NCBI RefSeq assembly: GCF_024707505.1
Contig: NZ_CP102605.1
Span: forward strand, 862,845-926,844
Direction: 5' to 3'
Length of the DNA stretch: 64,000 bases
From: Pantoea sp. SOD02
GTDB taxonomy: Bacteria > Pseudomonadota > Gammaproteobacteria > Enterobacterales > Enterobacteriaceae
Shown: positions 8,094-16,818 of the stretch, one piece after another
How positions within the stretch are numbered: position 1 is the first letter of the stretch
Layout of the letters: every line of letters starts with the position of its first letter
Position numbers and translations under genes: made by a program
Notes under the pieces: model-generated
The model's input: the letters and a program-made list of their open reading frames with translations, nothing else
Databases searched by the model: none
Told to the model about the DNA's origin: nothing

Positions 8094-9259
8094 TGCGCGC
8101 GCAATACGATGTGATTCTGGTCGGTGCCGGACTGGCGAATGGCTTGATTGCACTGCGCCTGCGTCAGTTGCAGCCGCAGCTGAAATGCCTGTTGCTGGAG
8201 AGCGACGCGCATCCGGCCGGTAATCATACCTGGTCGTTTCATCACAGCGATCTCAGCGCCGAACAGCTGAGCTGGCTGCAACCGCTGATTACCGTGCGTT
8301 GGTCAGGTTATCAGGTGCGTTTTCCTGCGCTGCGCCGCAATCTGGACGGGGATTATTGTTCCATCGCATCAGGCGATTTTGCCCGCCATCTTTACGCGGC
8401 GATGGGTGACGATCTGTGGACAAACGCTGCCGTACAACAGGTAAAACCCACGCAGGTGACCCTGGCCGATGGTCGTGAGCTTGATGCGCAAGTGGTGATT
8501 GATGGTCGCGGCCTGCAGCCGACGCCGCATCTGCAGCTGGGTTATCAGGTGTTTCTTGGACAAGAGTGGCAGCTGGCGCAGCCGCACGGCCTGCAGCAGC
8601 CGATCCTGATGGATGCCACCGTCGATCAGCAAGCGGGTTATCGTTTTGTTTACACGCTGCCGCTCAGCGCCGATCGGCTATTGATTGAAGATACCCATTA
8701 CGTCAATCAGCCAGCGCTGGCGGAGAACACCGCTCGTCAGCACATCGCCGACTATGCCAAACAGCAAGGCTGGCGGCTTAGCACGCTGCTGCGTGAAGAG
8801 CATGGCATTTTGCCGATTACCCTGAGCGGCGATATCGATCGATTCTGGCAACAGCAGCGCGGCCAAGCGTGCAGCGGCCTGCGCGCCGGACTGTTTCATG
8901 CCACCACCGGTTACTCCTTGCCGTCCGCTGTCGCGCTGGCGGAGTTAGTGGCCTCGCTGTTGCCCACCGATGCCAGTACGCTCAGCCAACACATCGAACG
9001 CTTTGCCCGTCAGCAGTGGCGCGCGCAGCGATTTTTCCGCCTGCTAAACCGCATGCTGTTTTTGGCCGGCAAGCCGCAGCAGCGCTGGCGCGTGATGCAA
9101 CGTTTTTACCGGCTCGATGCCGGGTTAATTAGCCGCTTTTACGCCGGGCAACTGCGCATGCGCGATAAAGCGCGGATTCTGTGCGGCAAGCCGCCGGTGC
9201 CCATCGGTGAAGCGCTGAGCGCGCTGTTGAATTCTGTCGAACCAGGGAAGAAAAAATGA
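8093..9259 (+). CDS. crtY: Lycopene beta-cyclase CrtY
   Basis: 388 residues from the ATG at 8093. It cyclises both ends of lycopene to give beta-carotene. The N-terminal FAD/NAD-binding motif is YDVILVGAGLANGLIALRL. GNHTWSFHHSDL and FHATTGYSLPSAVALAELV are typical of bacterial CrtY. The frame stays open upstream to 8057, but the TGATG overlap with crtX and the start of homologues favour 8093. Its stop overlaps the crtI start (ATGA at 9256-9259). Confidence 0.96.
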   Translation: MRAQYDVILVGAGLANGLIALRLRQLQPQLKCLLLESDAHPAGNHTWSFHHSDLSAEQLSWLQPLITVRWSGYQVRFPALRRNLDGDYCSIASGDFARHLYAAMGDDLWTNAAVQQVKPTQVTLADGRELDAQVVIDGRGLQPTPHLQLGYQVFLGQEWQLAQPHGLQQPILMDATVDQQAGYRFVYTLPLSADRLLIEDTHYVNQPALAENTARQHIADYAKQQGWRLSTLLREEHGILPITLSGDIDRFWQQQRGQACSGLRAGLFHATTGYSLPSAVALAELVASLLPTDASTLSQHIERFARQQWRAQRFFRLLNRMLFLAGKPQQRWRVMQRFYRLDAGLISRFYAGQLRMRDKARILCGKPPVPIGEALSALLNSVEPGKKK

Positions 9260-10737
9260 AACGCACTTATGTGATTGGCGCAGGCTTTGGCGGCCTGGCG
9301 CTGGCGATTCGCCTGCAAGCGGCAGGCATACCAACCACTTTACTCGAGCAGCGCGACAAACCGGGCGGACGCGCCTATGTGTTTGAGGATAGCGGCTTTA
9401 CCTTCGATGCCGGGCCAACGGTGATTACCGATCCCAGCGCCATCGAAGAGTTGTTCACGCTGGCAGGAAAATCGCTAAGCGATTACGTCGAGCTGATGCC
9501 GGTAACGCCCTTCTATCGCCTGTGCTGGGAAGATGGCAAACAGCTCGATTATGACAACAATCAGCCGCTGCTGGAGCAGCAGATCGCCACGTTCAATCCT
9601 CAAGATGTTGCAGGCTATCGTCAGTTTCTCGCCTATTCGCGCGAGGTGTTTAAAGAGGGTTATCTGAAACTCGGCACGGTGCCGTTTCTGCAGGTGCGTG
9701 ACATGCTGCGCGTCGCGCCGCAGCTGGGGCGTTTGCAAGCCTGGCGCAGCGTCTACAGCATGGTGGCGAAATTTATTCAGGACGATCATCTGCGCCAGGC
9801 GTTCTCCTTTCACTCATTGCTGGTGGGCGGTAATCCTTTTGCAACGTCATCGATCTATACCTTAATTCATGCGCTGGAGCGTGAATGGGGCGTGTGGTTT
9901 CCGCGCGGCGGCACCGGCGCGCTGGTGCAGGGCATGGCGCGACTGTTCGAGGACCTGGGCGGCGAGCTGTTACTGAATGCCGAAGTGAGCCAGCTGGAGA
10001 CCAGCGGCAATCGCATTAGCGGCGTTCAGTTAGAGGACGGACGACGCTTCGATGCCGCTGCTGTGGCCTCCAATGCCGACGTGGTGCATACCTACGACAA
10101 ACTGCTGCGCCATCATCCGCTGGCAATCAAACGTGCGACATCGCTGAAGCGTAAGCGCATGAGCAACTCGCTGTTTGTGCTCTATTTTGGCCTTAATCAG
10201 CCGCATGAACAGCTCGCGCATCACACCGTCTGTTTCGGTCCGCGCTATCGTGAGTTGATCGATGAGATTTTTAACAGCAGCCAGCTGGCAGAAGATTTTT
10301 CACTTTACCTGCACGCGCCCTGCAGCAGCGATCCGTCGCTGGCACCGCCCGGCTGCGGCAGCTTTTATGTGTTAGCGCCGGTGCCGCATCTCGGCACCGC
10401 TGACATCGACTGGCAACAGGAAGGACCGCGCTTGCGCGATCGAATTTTTGCTTATCTGGAGCAGCACTACATGCCGGGATTACGTCAGCAATTAGTGACA
10501 CACCGAATGTTTACCCCGTTTGATTTTCGCGACACGCTGCATGCCCATCACGGCTCGGCGTTCTCGCTGGAGCCGATTTTGACGCAAAGCGCCTGGTTCC
10601 GCCCGCATAACCGCGATGCCGATATCAGCAATCTTTATCTGGTGGGTGCCGGTACGCATCCGGGCGCGGGCGTGCCCGGTGTAATCGGTTCGGCCAAGGC
10701 CACCGCCAGGCTGATGCTGGAGGATCGCGCCGAATGA
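9256..10737 (+). CDS. crtI: Phytoene desaturase CrtI
   Basis: 493 residues. It carries out the four desaturations from phytoene to lycopene. The N-terminal dinucleotide fold is MKRTYVIGAGFGGLALAIRL with the acidic LLEQRDKPGGRA. The C-terminal bacterial desaturase signature is NLYLVGAGTHPGAGVPGVIG. The length is standard for CrtI. It overlaps crtY and crtB by ATGA at both ends, which indicates one polycistronic, coupled message. Confidence 0.97.
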   Translation: MKRTYVIGAGFGGLALAIRLQAAGIPTTLLEQRDKPGGRAYVFEDSGFTFDAGPTVITDPSAIEELFTLAGKSLSDYVELMPVTPFYRLCWEDGKQLDYDNNQPLLEQQIATFNPQDVAGYRQFLAYSREVFKEGYLKLGTVPFLQVRDMLRVAPQLGRLQAWRSVYSMVAKFIQDDHLRQAFSFHSLLVGGNPFATSSIYTLIHALEREWGVWFPRGGTGALVQGMARLFEDLGGELLLNAEVSQLETSGNRISGVQLEDGRRFDAAAVASNADVVHTYDKLLRHHPLAIKRATSLKRKRMSNSLFVLYFGLNQPHEQLAHHTVCFGPRYRELIDEIFNSSQLAEDFSLYLHAPCSSDPSLAPPGCGSFYVLAPVPHLGTADIDWQQEGPRLRDRIFAYLEQHYMPGLRQQLVTHRMFTPFDFRDTLHAHHGSAFSLEPILTQSAWFRPHNRDADISNLYLVGAGTHPGAGVPGVIGSAKATARLMLEDRAE

Positions 10738-11663
10738 ATCGACAGCCTTTACTTGAGCAAGTGACGCAAACCATGGCGGTCGGCTCGAAGAGTTTCGCCA
10801 CCGCCGCCAAGCTGTTTGATGCACCGACGCGCCGTAGCACGCTGATGCTATATGCGTGGTGTCGTCACTGCGACGATGTGATTGATGGGCAAACGCTGGG
10901 CGAAGGCGGCACGCAGCATGCTGTCGAAGACGCGCAGGCACGTATGCAGCATCTGCAGATTGAAACCCGTCGCGCCTACAGCGGTGCGCACATGGATGAA
11001 CCGGCGTTTAGGGCGTTTCAGGAAGTGGCGATTATTCACCAACTGCCGCAGCAATTGGCGTTTGATCATCTGGAAGGCTTCGCCATGGATGCACGCGACG
11101 AACACTATGCCAGCTTCGACGATACGCTGCGCTACTGCTATCACGTCGCGGGCGTGGTCGGTTTGATGATGGCGCGCGTGATGGGCGTGCGCGACGAAGC
11201 GGTGCTCGATCACGCCTGCGATTTAGGACTGGCGTTCCAGCTCACTAACATTGCGCGCGATATCGTTGAAGATGCCGAAAATGGCCGCTGCTATCTGCCA
11301 CAAACCTGGCTCGATCAGGCGGGATTACGCGCCGATACGCTGACAGCGCCGCAACATCGCGCGGCGCTGGCCACGCTGGCAGCGCGTTTAGTGACGGAAG
11401 CGGAACCCTATTATCACTCGGCGCGATCCGGCTTACCGGGCTTGCCGCTGCGCTCGGCGTGGGCCATCGCTACGGCTCGCGGCGTTTATCGCGAAATTGG
11501 CGTCAAAGTTCAGCACGCCGGTGTGCACGCCTGGGATTCACGGCAGCGCACCAGTAAAGGTGAAAAACTGGCGCTGCTGGTGAAAGGGGCTGGTTTGGCG
11601 ATTACTTCGCGTGTGGCTCGTCCTGAACCGCGTCCGGCTGGTCTGTGGCAGCGTCCTCGTTGA
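10734..11663 (+). CDS. crtB: Phytoene synthase CrtB
   Basis: 309 residues. It condenses two GGPP to 15-cis-phytoene. It has the two aspartate-rich motifs of squalene/phytoene synthases: CRHCDDVID at about 43-51, and a second at QLTNIARDIVEDAENGR, followed by CYLP. Its 3' end overlaps the 3' end of crtZ, on the other strand, by 62 bases. Such a convergent overlap could give antisense interference between the two transcripts (inference). Confidence 0.97.
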   Translation: MNRQPLLEQVTQTMAVGSKSFATAAKLFDAPTRRSTLMLYAWCRHCDDVIDGQTLGEGGTQHAVEDAQARMQHLQIETRRAYSGAHMDEPAFRAFQEVAIIHQLPQQLAFDHLEGFAMDARDEHYASFDDTLRYCYHVAGVVGLMMARVMGVRDEAVLDHACDLGLAFQLTNIARDIVEDAENGRCYLPQTWLDQAGLRADTLTAPQHRAALATLAARLVTEAEPYYHSARSGLPGLPLRSAWAIATARGVYREIGVKVQHAGVHAWDSRQRTSKGEKLALLVKGAGLAITSRVARPEPRPAGLWQRPR

Positions 11664-12135
11664 TTTTACGTCCGTGACGCTGGCGCAGCGTGGCTTGCAG
11701 CTTATTCAGCGGTGGCGCGTAGAGGAAACCAAATGACACGCAGCCTTCACGCCCGCGCACCGCATGATGCATGCGGTGCGCCATGTATAAGCGCTTAAGA
11801 TAGCCTTTGCGCGGGATGTAGCGGAACGGCCAGCGTTGATGCACCAGGCCATCGTGCACCATGAAGTAGAGCGCACCGTAAGTCGTCATTCCGGCACCAA
11901 TCCACTGCAGCGGCCACATGCCTTGCACACCGACATAAATCAGCACAATCGCCAGTACCGCAAACACCACCGCATAAAGATCGTTGAGCTCAAACTTACC
12001 GCTGTGCGGTTCATGGTGCGACAGATGCCAGCCCCATCCCCAACCGTGCATGATGTATTTATGCGACAGCGCCGCGACGATTTCCATCACCACCACGGTT
12101 GCCAACAAGATAAGCACGTTCCATAACCAGAGCAT
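11602..12135 (-). CDS. crtZ: Beta-carotene 3-hydroxylase CrtZ
   Basis: 177 residues. A di-iron membrane hydroxylase that converts beta-carotene to zeaxanthin. Its histidine clusters are all visible: HKYIMH, HLSHHEPH, and YMAHRMHHAVRG, within a protein of about four membrane segments (LNVLILLATVVVMEIVAAL, the segment around AVVFAVLAIVLIYVGV, and others). It is transcribed opposite to the rest of the cluster from its own promoter. An AAGGG ribosome site lies ahead of its ATG. Confidence 0.96.
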   Translation of the reverse strand: MLWLWNVLILLATVVVMEIVAALSHKYIMHGWGWGWHLSHHEPHSGKFELNDLYAVVFAVLAIVLIYVGVQGMWPLQWIGAGMTTYGALYFMVHDGLVHQRWPFRYIPRKGYLKRLYMAHRMHHAVRGREGCVSFGFLYAPPLNKLQATLRQRHGRKINEDAATDQPDAVQDEPHAK

Positions 12136-12209
12136 TGTTCGTCCATTTGTGGAAAAGGGAAATACTAAAGGTGGACGCGGATGAGCGATGGCGCAAGCTG
12201 AGAAAATAA

Positions 12210-12449
12210 TTACAGATCATCCAGCGTTACGTTTACAGGCTGCGGATTTCGTAAGCGCTCACGCACTATCTCCACTAATTCGGCGTCTTCATCACTTAAT
12301 AAGGTTTTCTTAAAAGGCAGTCTTTCATTATCAGCAATGTATTCAAGTGTCTGCCGCAATGCCTCTGAGGGAGTAATGCCCATTTTTTCAAGCGCGGCGA
12401 AAGCACGCGCTTTTAAATCATCATCGATTCTGAGATTAATATTGGCCAT
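12210..12449 (-). CDS. RelB/DinJ-family antitoxin, apparently without a toxin
   Basis: 79 residues from the ATG at 12447-12449, chosen because MANINLRIDDDLKARAFAAL is the typical DinJ start; the frame is open further upstream to 12545. A ribbon-helix-helix DNA-binding N terminus is followed by the DinJ-like GITPSEALRQTLEYIADNERLPF. DinJ partners YafQ-type RNase toxins. Downstream, on the same strand, the next gene is crtZ with only a 74-base gap, and no YafQ/RelE frame is present, so this looks like a solitary antitoxin that may still bind DNA or neutralise a toxin encoded elsewhere. Confidence 0.8.
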   Translation of the reverse strand: MANINLRIDDDLKARAFAALEKMGITPSEALRQTLEYIADNERLPFKKTLLSDEDAELVEIVRERLRNPQPVNVTLDDL

Positions 12450-12506
12450 AAACTCACTCGCTGTAATCACGTTTGTGCGCACAATTTTCATCTTTAATCC
12501 ATCCTT

Positions 12507-12704
12507 ATGCAAGCCGCAATTCCTGTTTATAAACACGCTATTCAAAATGATGTTTTACAACGCCCACAAGATAAAAACCTGCCTGATTCTGGTGATGTGA
12601 TTAAAACTGGAAGATTGTCCGCAGAAGAACTCAGCGGCTTGCAGGAACTTAACCGAATTTCAGATCTGTGTGGGCTTTTGTCAGATGAGTACAGGACCTT
12701 CTAG
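12507..12704 (+). pseudogene. Remnant with a CcdA-like antitoxin tail
   Basis: A 65-codon frame ends RLSAEELSGLQELNRISDL then CGLLSDEYRTF. This last ~30 residues follow the CcdA C-terminal pattern: R..AE...G..E..RF/I, then G..(S/A)DE.R(D/T)(W/F). The first half does not match the CcdA ribbon-helix-helix domain, and no CcdB toxin follows. It therefore looks like the toxin-binding tail of a decayed ccdA. Short length makes this only moderately sure; a chance ORF is the alternative. Confidence 0.45.
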
Positions 12705-12837
12705 CCGACTTTACATCTCCCCACTCACTCGTTAGTATTGCCCTCCTTTCAGCGGTCAATCGCCGCTGCGTAAGCGTTAACGTCAACCAACGCACCATAA
12801 GCAGACTCGGTCTGCCTCATTGCTATGGTGCGAAAAT

Positions 12838-14028
12838 ATGGCCCACACCGCGTTATCTGCGAATCCTGCTCTGCGTCGTTCTGGTTTTTTCCTGTTCTTA
12901 CTGCTGCTGACAGCGGCCAACTTGCGCACGCCAATTACCGCGGTCGGCCCGGTGCTGGAAAACATCAGGCTGACGTTTGGCTTGAGCGCCAGCGCGGCGG
13001 GCGTGATCAACTTCTTGCCGCTGTTGATGTTCGCTACCTTAGCGCCACCCGCCGCCTGGTTCGGCAACCGTTTTGGTCTCGAGCGCAGTTTGTGGGGCGC
13101 GTTACTGCTCATCACGCTGGGATCGATTCTGCGTATCAGCGGCAGTGAATCTGCGTTGTGGGCGGGAACCATCATCCTGAGTTCGGGGATTGCAGCGGCC
13201 AACGTGCTTCTTCCGCCGCTGATTAAGCGTGATTTCACCGAACACACCGCGCGATATGTTGGCTTGTACGCGATGACCATGGCGGTCACCGCCAGCATTG
13301 CGTCGGGCGTGGTGGTGCCGCTGGCAGAGCTGAGTCGCGCGGGCTGGCGACTCTCATTAGCAGTGTGGCTGGTTCCGGCGATCGTCGCGCTGTTAGCCTG
13401 GCTGCCGTATCTGAAGAAGCCTGCGTCTCAGGCAAAAAACAGCGCCAACAGCACGTCAACGCGCTCACCGTGGCGCGCGGCCTTAGGCTGGCAGGTTTCG
13501 CTGTTTATGGCCTGCCAGTCGCTGGTGTTTTACACCCTGATTGGCTGGTTTACGCCTTTTGCGCAAGACAGCGACATTAGCCAGCTGGAAGCGGGCGGCA
13601 TGCTGTTCGTCTATCAAATTGTGGCCATCGTTTCGAATCTGGCCTGCATGAGTGCACTGAAGAAAATGCGCGATCAGCGGGCGATTGGTTTTCTCGCCTC
13701 ACTGTCGATTTTTGTCGCTGTCGCCGGACTGTTATTGGCACCGAATTATGCGCTGCTGTGGCTGATTCTGGCGGGATTAGGCGCTGGCGCATCAATGGTG
13801 ATTTGCCTGTCGCTGTTTAATTTGCGCACCCATGATCATTTGCAGGCGTCGAGATTGTCAGGCATGGCGCAGTGCGTCGGTTACGGATTAGCGGCGCTGG
13901 GCCCGCTCTGTTTTGGCCTGCTGCATGATGTCAGCGGCAACTGGCAGTGGCCGCTGATGCTGCTGTTAGTGATTGCGGGGTTGCAGATGATTGTGGCTAC
14001 GCTGGCTGGGCGTGCGCGGGTTATTTAA
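12838..14028 (+). CDS. MFS transporter of the CynX/NimT (YeaN-like) family
   Basis: About 396 residues from the ATG at 12838; an earlier in-frame ATG at 12820 adds six residues but lacks a ribosome site. About 12 hydrophobic segments are present. The family signature early in the protein, ANLRTPITAVGPVL, and LPPLIKRDF after the fourth segment are typical of the CynX/NimT group, which exports nitroimidazoles or cyanate-like small molecules (family knowledge). It is convergent with the ArsR regulator gene and overlaps it by 8 bases. The substrate cannot be told. Confidence 0.85.
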   Translation: MAHTALSANPALRRSGFFLFLLLLTAANLRTPITAVGPVLENIRLTFGLSASAAGVINFLPLLMFATLAPPAAWFGNRFGLERSLWGALLLITLGSILRISGSESALWAGTIILSSGIAAANVLLPPLIKRDFTEHTARYVGLYAMTMAVTASIASGVVVPLAELSRAGWRLSLAVWLVPAIVALLAWLPYLKKPASQAKNSANSTSTRSPWRAALGWQVSLFMACQSLVFYTLIGWFTPFAQDSDISQLEAGGMLFVYQIVAIVSNLACMSALKKMRDQRAIGFLASLSIFVAVAGLLLAPNYALLWLILAGLGAGASMVICLSLFNLRTHDHLQASRLSGMAQCVGYGLAALGPLCFGLLHDVSGNWQWPLMLLLVIAGLQMIVATLAGRARVI

Positions 14029-14365
14029 CCTGGAAATCATCCAGCGTGGTGCGGGTCAAGGGATCCTGCTGGGTGGCGCTTAAAAGCGAATCGAGCAAAC
14101 CCGGAAAACGGGCATCGAGATCGTCGCGTCGCAGCGACAGCAGGTTTTCACGTCCTGAGGGTTTCTGCCAGATAATGCCGCCCTCACGCAGCACGCGCCA
14201 GTGATGAGTTAAGGTGGATTTGGAGACGCCTTTCAGCAACGATCCGCAGGTGTGTTCGCCGCCGTCCGCCAGAATGCTGATCACCGTCATGCGCATCGGA
14301 TTGCCCAACGCCGCCAGCACATTCTCTAGCCTGATTTCGTCGCGCTGTGGGTGGTTTTCCAGCAT
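14021..14365 (-). CDS. ArsR-family (winged-helix) transcriptional regulator
   Basis: 114 residues from the ATG at 14363-14365, chosen for its AAGAGG ribosome site; the frame continues upstream to 14431. The ArsR-type HTH is visible: ALGNPMRMTVISILADGG, then STLTHHWRVLREGGII and the wing at SGRENLLSLR. There are no metal-binding Cys pairs of the ArsR/SmtB sensors, so it is likely a metal-independent sensor like those next to YeaN/NimT-type exporters. It lies tail to tail with the MFS gene, so control of that gene is only possible, not shown. Confidence 0.85.
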   Translation of the reverse strand: MLENHPQRDEIRLENVLAALGNPMRMTVISILADGGEHTCGSLLKGVSKSTLTHHWRVLREGGIIWQKPSGRENLLSLRRDDLDARFPGLLDSLLSATQQDPLTRTTLDDFQVK

Positions 14366-14428
14366 GGCGTGCCTCTTAATAATGGGTGAACCACGAATTA
14401 TCCGGCAGGCAAGGCTCGATGTACAGAA

Positions 14429-14452
14429 CACGGCGAGCGGTTGCCCGCCGTG
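14429..14452. terminator. Possible hairpin after the sugar isomerase gene
   Basis: Arms CACGGCG (14429-14435) and CGCCGTG (14446-14452) can pair, just beyond the stop of the minus-strand isomerase gene. Only a weak TTCTGT follows on that strand, so the terminator role is uncertain. Confidence 0.35.
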
Positions 14453-14461
14453 GGTTTGACA

Positions 14462-15403
14462 TTACTGGCTAATGGTTTGCTTGAGCGCCGCAATCGAGGA
14501 GGTCACGCCCGCTTCCACCGACATGGTGAGATCTTCCATCTCCAGCGATACCCAATCGTTGTAGCCCATCATGCGTACCACCGAGAAGAACTCTTTCCAC
14601 CACTGCAGATCCTGGCCGCAACCAACGGCAACATAGTTCCACGCGCGATTGGCGACATCTTCCACCGGCTTGGTTTCCAGCAGACCGTTGATGTCCACCA
14701 GCCCGCGCTCCAGACGCACATCTTTGCCGTGGCAGTGATGAATTGCCGGGCCAAGCGCGCGCGCTGCGGCAATCGGGTCCGCGCCCATCCACAGCAGGTG
14801 GCTGGGATCGAGGTTCAGGCCGACCATATCACCGACCGCGTCGCGCAGACGGAACAAGGTTTCCGGATTCCACACCAGCATCGAACTGAAATTCTCCAGC
14901 GCAAACTTCTCCACGCCGCTGTTTTTAGCGCGCTGCACCAGCCCTTGCCAGTAAGGGATCGCCACTTCATTCCACTGATAATCGAGGCAGTTTTTCAGCG
15001 TCGGCGGCCAGCTCACGGTGTAAGTGATCCAGTTTGGAATGGTGTCGTGCGGGCTGGCGGGCGGCAGGCCGCTCATCATCACGATTTTCTTCACACCCAA
15101 TTCACCGGCCAGCGCTAGCGCGTTTTCGGTATCACGCTTGTGCTTGCTGCCCAATTCGCCCGGATCGAGCGGATTACCCGACACGTTCAGCGCCGCAATC
15201 GACATACCGCGACTCTCCAGCGCCTGCAATACCTGTTGACGCTTTGTGGCACTCGCCAGCAACTCTTCGGTACGCAGATGCGGTGCCGGTGACCAGCCGC
15301 CGGTCGTCATCTCAACGCCGTAAACACCCAGTTCCAGCAATTTATCCAGCATCTGTTCAAACGGCAGATGACCGAGGCTATCAGTACAAAACGAAAGTTT
15401 CAT
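14462..15403 (-). CDS. Sugar phosphate isomerase/epimerase (xylose isomerase-like TIM barrel)
   Basis: 313 residues. MKLSFCTDSLGHLPFEQML and the later metal-ligand segments (FALENFS, GLNLDPSHLLWMG, HCHGKDV, SLEMEDLTM) follow the AP-endonuclease-2/IolE-type barrel with its Glu-Asp-His-Glu metal site. It is the second gene of a minus-strand pair, 8 bases after the Gfo/Idh/MocA dehydrogenase, so the two are co-transcribed. Together they look like an oxidation-isomerisation route for a sugar, inositol-like polyol or sugar acid. The exact substrate cannot be named. Confidence 0.85.
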   Translation of the reverse strand: MKLSFCTDSLGHLPFEQMLDKLLELGVYGVEMTTGGWSPAPHLRTEELLASATKRQQVLQALESRGMSIAALNVSGNPLDPGELGSKHKRDTENALALAGELGVKKIVMMSGLPPASPHDTIPNWITYTVSWPPTLKNCLDYQWNEVAIPYWQGLVQRAKNSGVEKFALENFSSMLVWNPETLFRLRDAVGDMVGLNLDPSHLLWMGADPIAAARALGPAIHHCHGKDVRLERGLVDINGLLETKPVEDVANRAWNYVAVGCGQDLQWWKEFFSVVRMMGYNDWVSLEMEDLTMSVEAGVTSSIAALKQTISQ

Positions 15404-15411
15404 GGCAATCC

Positions 15412-16590
15412 TTATTCGTAATTAACCCAGCTCGCGCCGTTGTCCGCAGAACGCACGCAGTTTTCGATCCAACGCACACCTTCAATCCCAGCGTTGATAT
15501 CGGGATAGATCAGGTTATCGAGAGTCTTCTGGTCGCCCTGTTGAGTAGCGTGAATGGCGATGGCAAATTTCAGATAGATGTTGGCCCAGGATTCCGCCAG
15601 ACCTTCAGTATGCAGCGCGCCCAGACGTTCATCCGCCAGAGCGCTTTCATGCAGGTACGGCATGCCGTGATGCATGATCTGATTCGGCTGGCCCTGCACT
15701 TCATATTTCAGCTCGCCTGGGTTGTAGTCGCTCCACTCCAGACTGGCGCGCGAACCAATCACGCGAATGCTTTGGCTGTCCATCGAACCCGCATTGATCG
15801 ATGAGGCCCACATGCGTCCTACCGCGCCATTGTCGTAATGCATCAGCACCATGGCGTTATCTTCCAGCGGTGCGCGCGACGGAATAAAGCTCTGGCGATC
15901 GCACAGCAGCGATTTCACTTTCAGCTCTGGCAGCACCAGCTGTGAGATGTAGAAGGTGTGCGTAGAGATATCGCCGAGCACAAACGACGGACCGGCAATC
16001 TTAGGATCGACGCGCCATTTTTGCGCTTCGCTGAATTTGTCGGCGCTGTCATTGGCGCTGAAGCCGTGGGTGTATTGCAGCTCCACCATGCGCACATCAC
16101 CAATTTCGCCATTGGCGATCATCGCCCGCATCTGCATCAGCAGCGGATGGCCAGAGAAACCGTAAGTCACGCCGACAATCAGCCCTTTCGCTGCCGCCAG
16201 CGCTTTGATTTCCAGCGCTTCGGCGGTGGTGAAGAACAGCGGTTTTTCACAAATTACGTGAATACCGGCATTCAGCGCCGCTTTAGTGATCTCGAAATGG
16301 GTGCCGTTTGGCGTGGCGATAGATACCACTTCAACGCCATCCTCACGCTTCGCCTCTTCGGCCAGCAGCTGCTGATAAGTGGCGTAGCAGCGATCCGCAT
16401 CGAGTCCTAAGTTGACGCCGAAATCGCGGCCGCGCTCAGCATCGATATCAAAGGCGCTGGCAACCATCTCATACGCCGTGTTATCACGCAGCGCACCGCA
16501 ACGATGTTTATAACCAACCTGGCTGAGACGACCGCCGCCAATCATCGCCCAGCGCAGTGGGCGTGGAATACTCTTTTCACCGATGAGCAT
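15412..16590 (-). CDS. Gfo/Idh/MocA-family dehydrogenase of the sugar locus
   Basis: 392 residues, longer than the usual 340. Rossmann start WAMIGGGRLSQVGYKHR, catalytic-lysine motif CEKPLFFT near residue 115, and conserved GDISTHTFYISQLVLP in the C-terminal domain, giving the typical D...H pair. An AGGAG ribosome site precedes the ATG. The perfect palindrome at 16605-16626 sits 15 bases upstream of the start, so the LacI-type regulator encoded beyond it very probably represses this gene. First gene of the two-gene unit with the isomerase. Confidence 0.88.
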   Translation of the reverse strand: MLIGEKSIPRPLRWAMIGGGRLSQVGYKHRCGALRDNTAYEMVASAFDIDAERGRDFGVNLGLDADRCYATYQQLLAEEAKREDGVEVVSIATPNGTHFEITKAALNAGIHVICEKPLFFTTAEALEIKALAAAKGLIVGVTYGFSGHPLLMQMRAMIANGEIGDVRMVELQYTHGFSANDSADKFSEAQKWRVDPKIAGPSFVLGDISTHTFYISQLVLPELKVKSLLCDRQSFIPSRAPLEDNAMVLMHYDNGAVGRMWASSINAGSMDSQSIRVIGSRASLEWSDYNPGELKYEVQGQPNQIMHHGMPYLHESALADERLGALHTEGLAESWANIYLKFAIAIHATQQGDQKTLDNLIYPDINAGIEGVRWIENCVRSADNGASWVNYE

Positions 16591-16604
16591 AACAACTCCT
16601 GTTT

Positions 16605-16626
16605 ATTTTGCACCCGAGTGCAAAAT
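16605..16626. promoter_or_regulatory. Operator candidate O1 for the LacI-type regulator
   Basis: ATTTTGCAC-CCGA-GTGCAAAAT: perfect 9-bp arms around a 4-base centre, directly upstream of the dehydrogenase ribosome site. The same GCACCCGA/T core recurs at 16671-16690 and 16819-16854. LacI-family proteins bind such palindromes; the assignment to the adjacent regulator is inference. Confidence 0.75.
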
Positions 16627-16670
16627 GGTTTGAGGTAAGATGTTGGGTATTGTTTTTCTGATATTTTACT

Positions 16671-16690
16671 TTTTGCTACCGGGTGCAAAA
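16671..16690. promoter_or_regulatory. Operator candidate O2 for the LacI-type regulator
   Basis: TTTTGC-TACCGGGT-GCAAAA: an imperfect version of the same palindrome, 66 bases from O1 (start to start) in the same divergent region. Confidence 0.6.
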
Positions 16691-16818
16691 TGAGCCACTC
16701 AGGTGAGCCTTTAATGATGTTTCTTGCTTTGTGGTGAGCAAAATGTCGGCGAAGACGGCTTTTTAGTCAATCTGGCAAAGTGCAAATCAGCGAAAGCGAT
16801 CACAAAAAGTTAATGAAA

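Noticed and set aside
12210..12735. An intact toxin-antitoxin locus beside crtZ
   Set aside because: Both antitoxin-like frames lack a toxin frame next to them on either strand.
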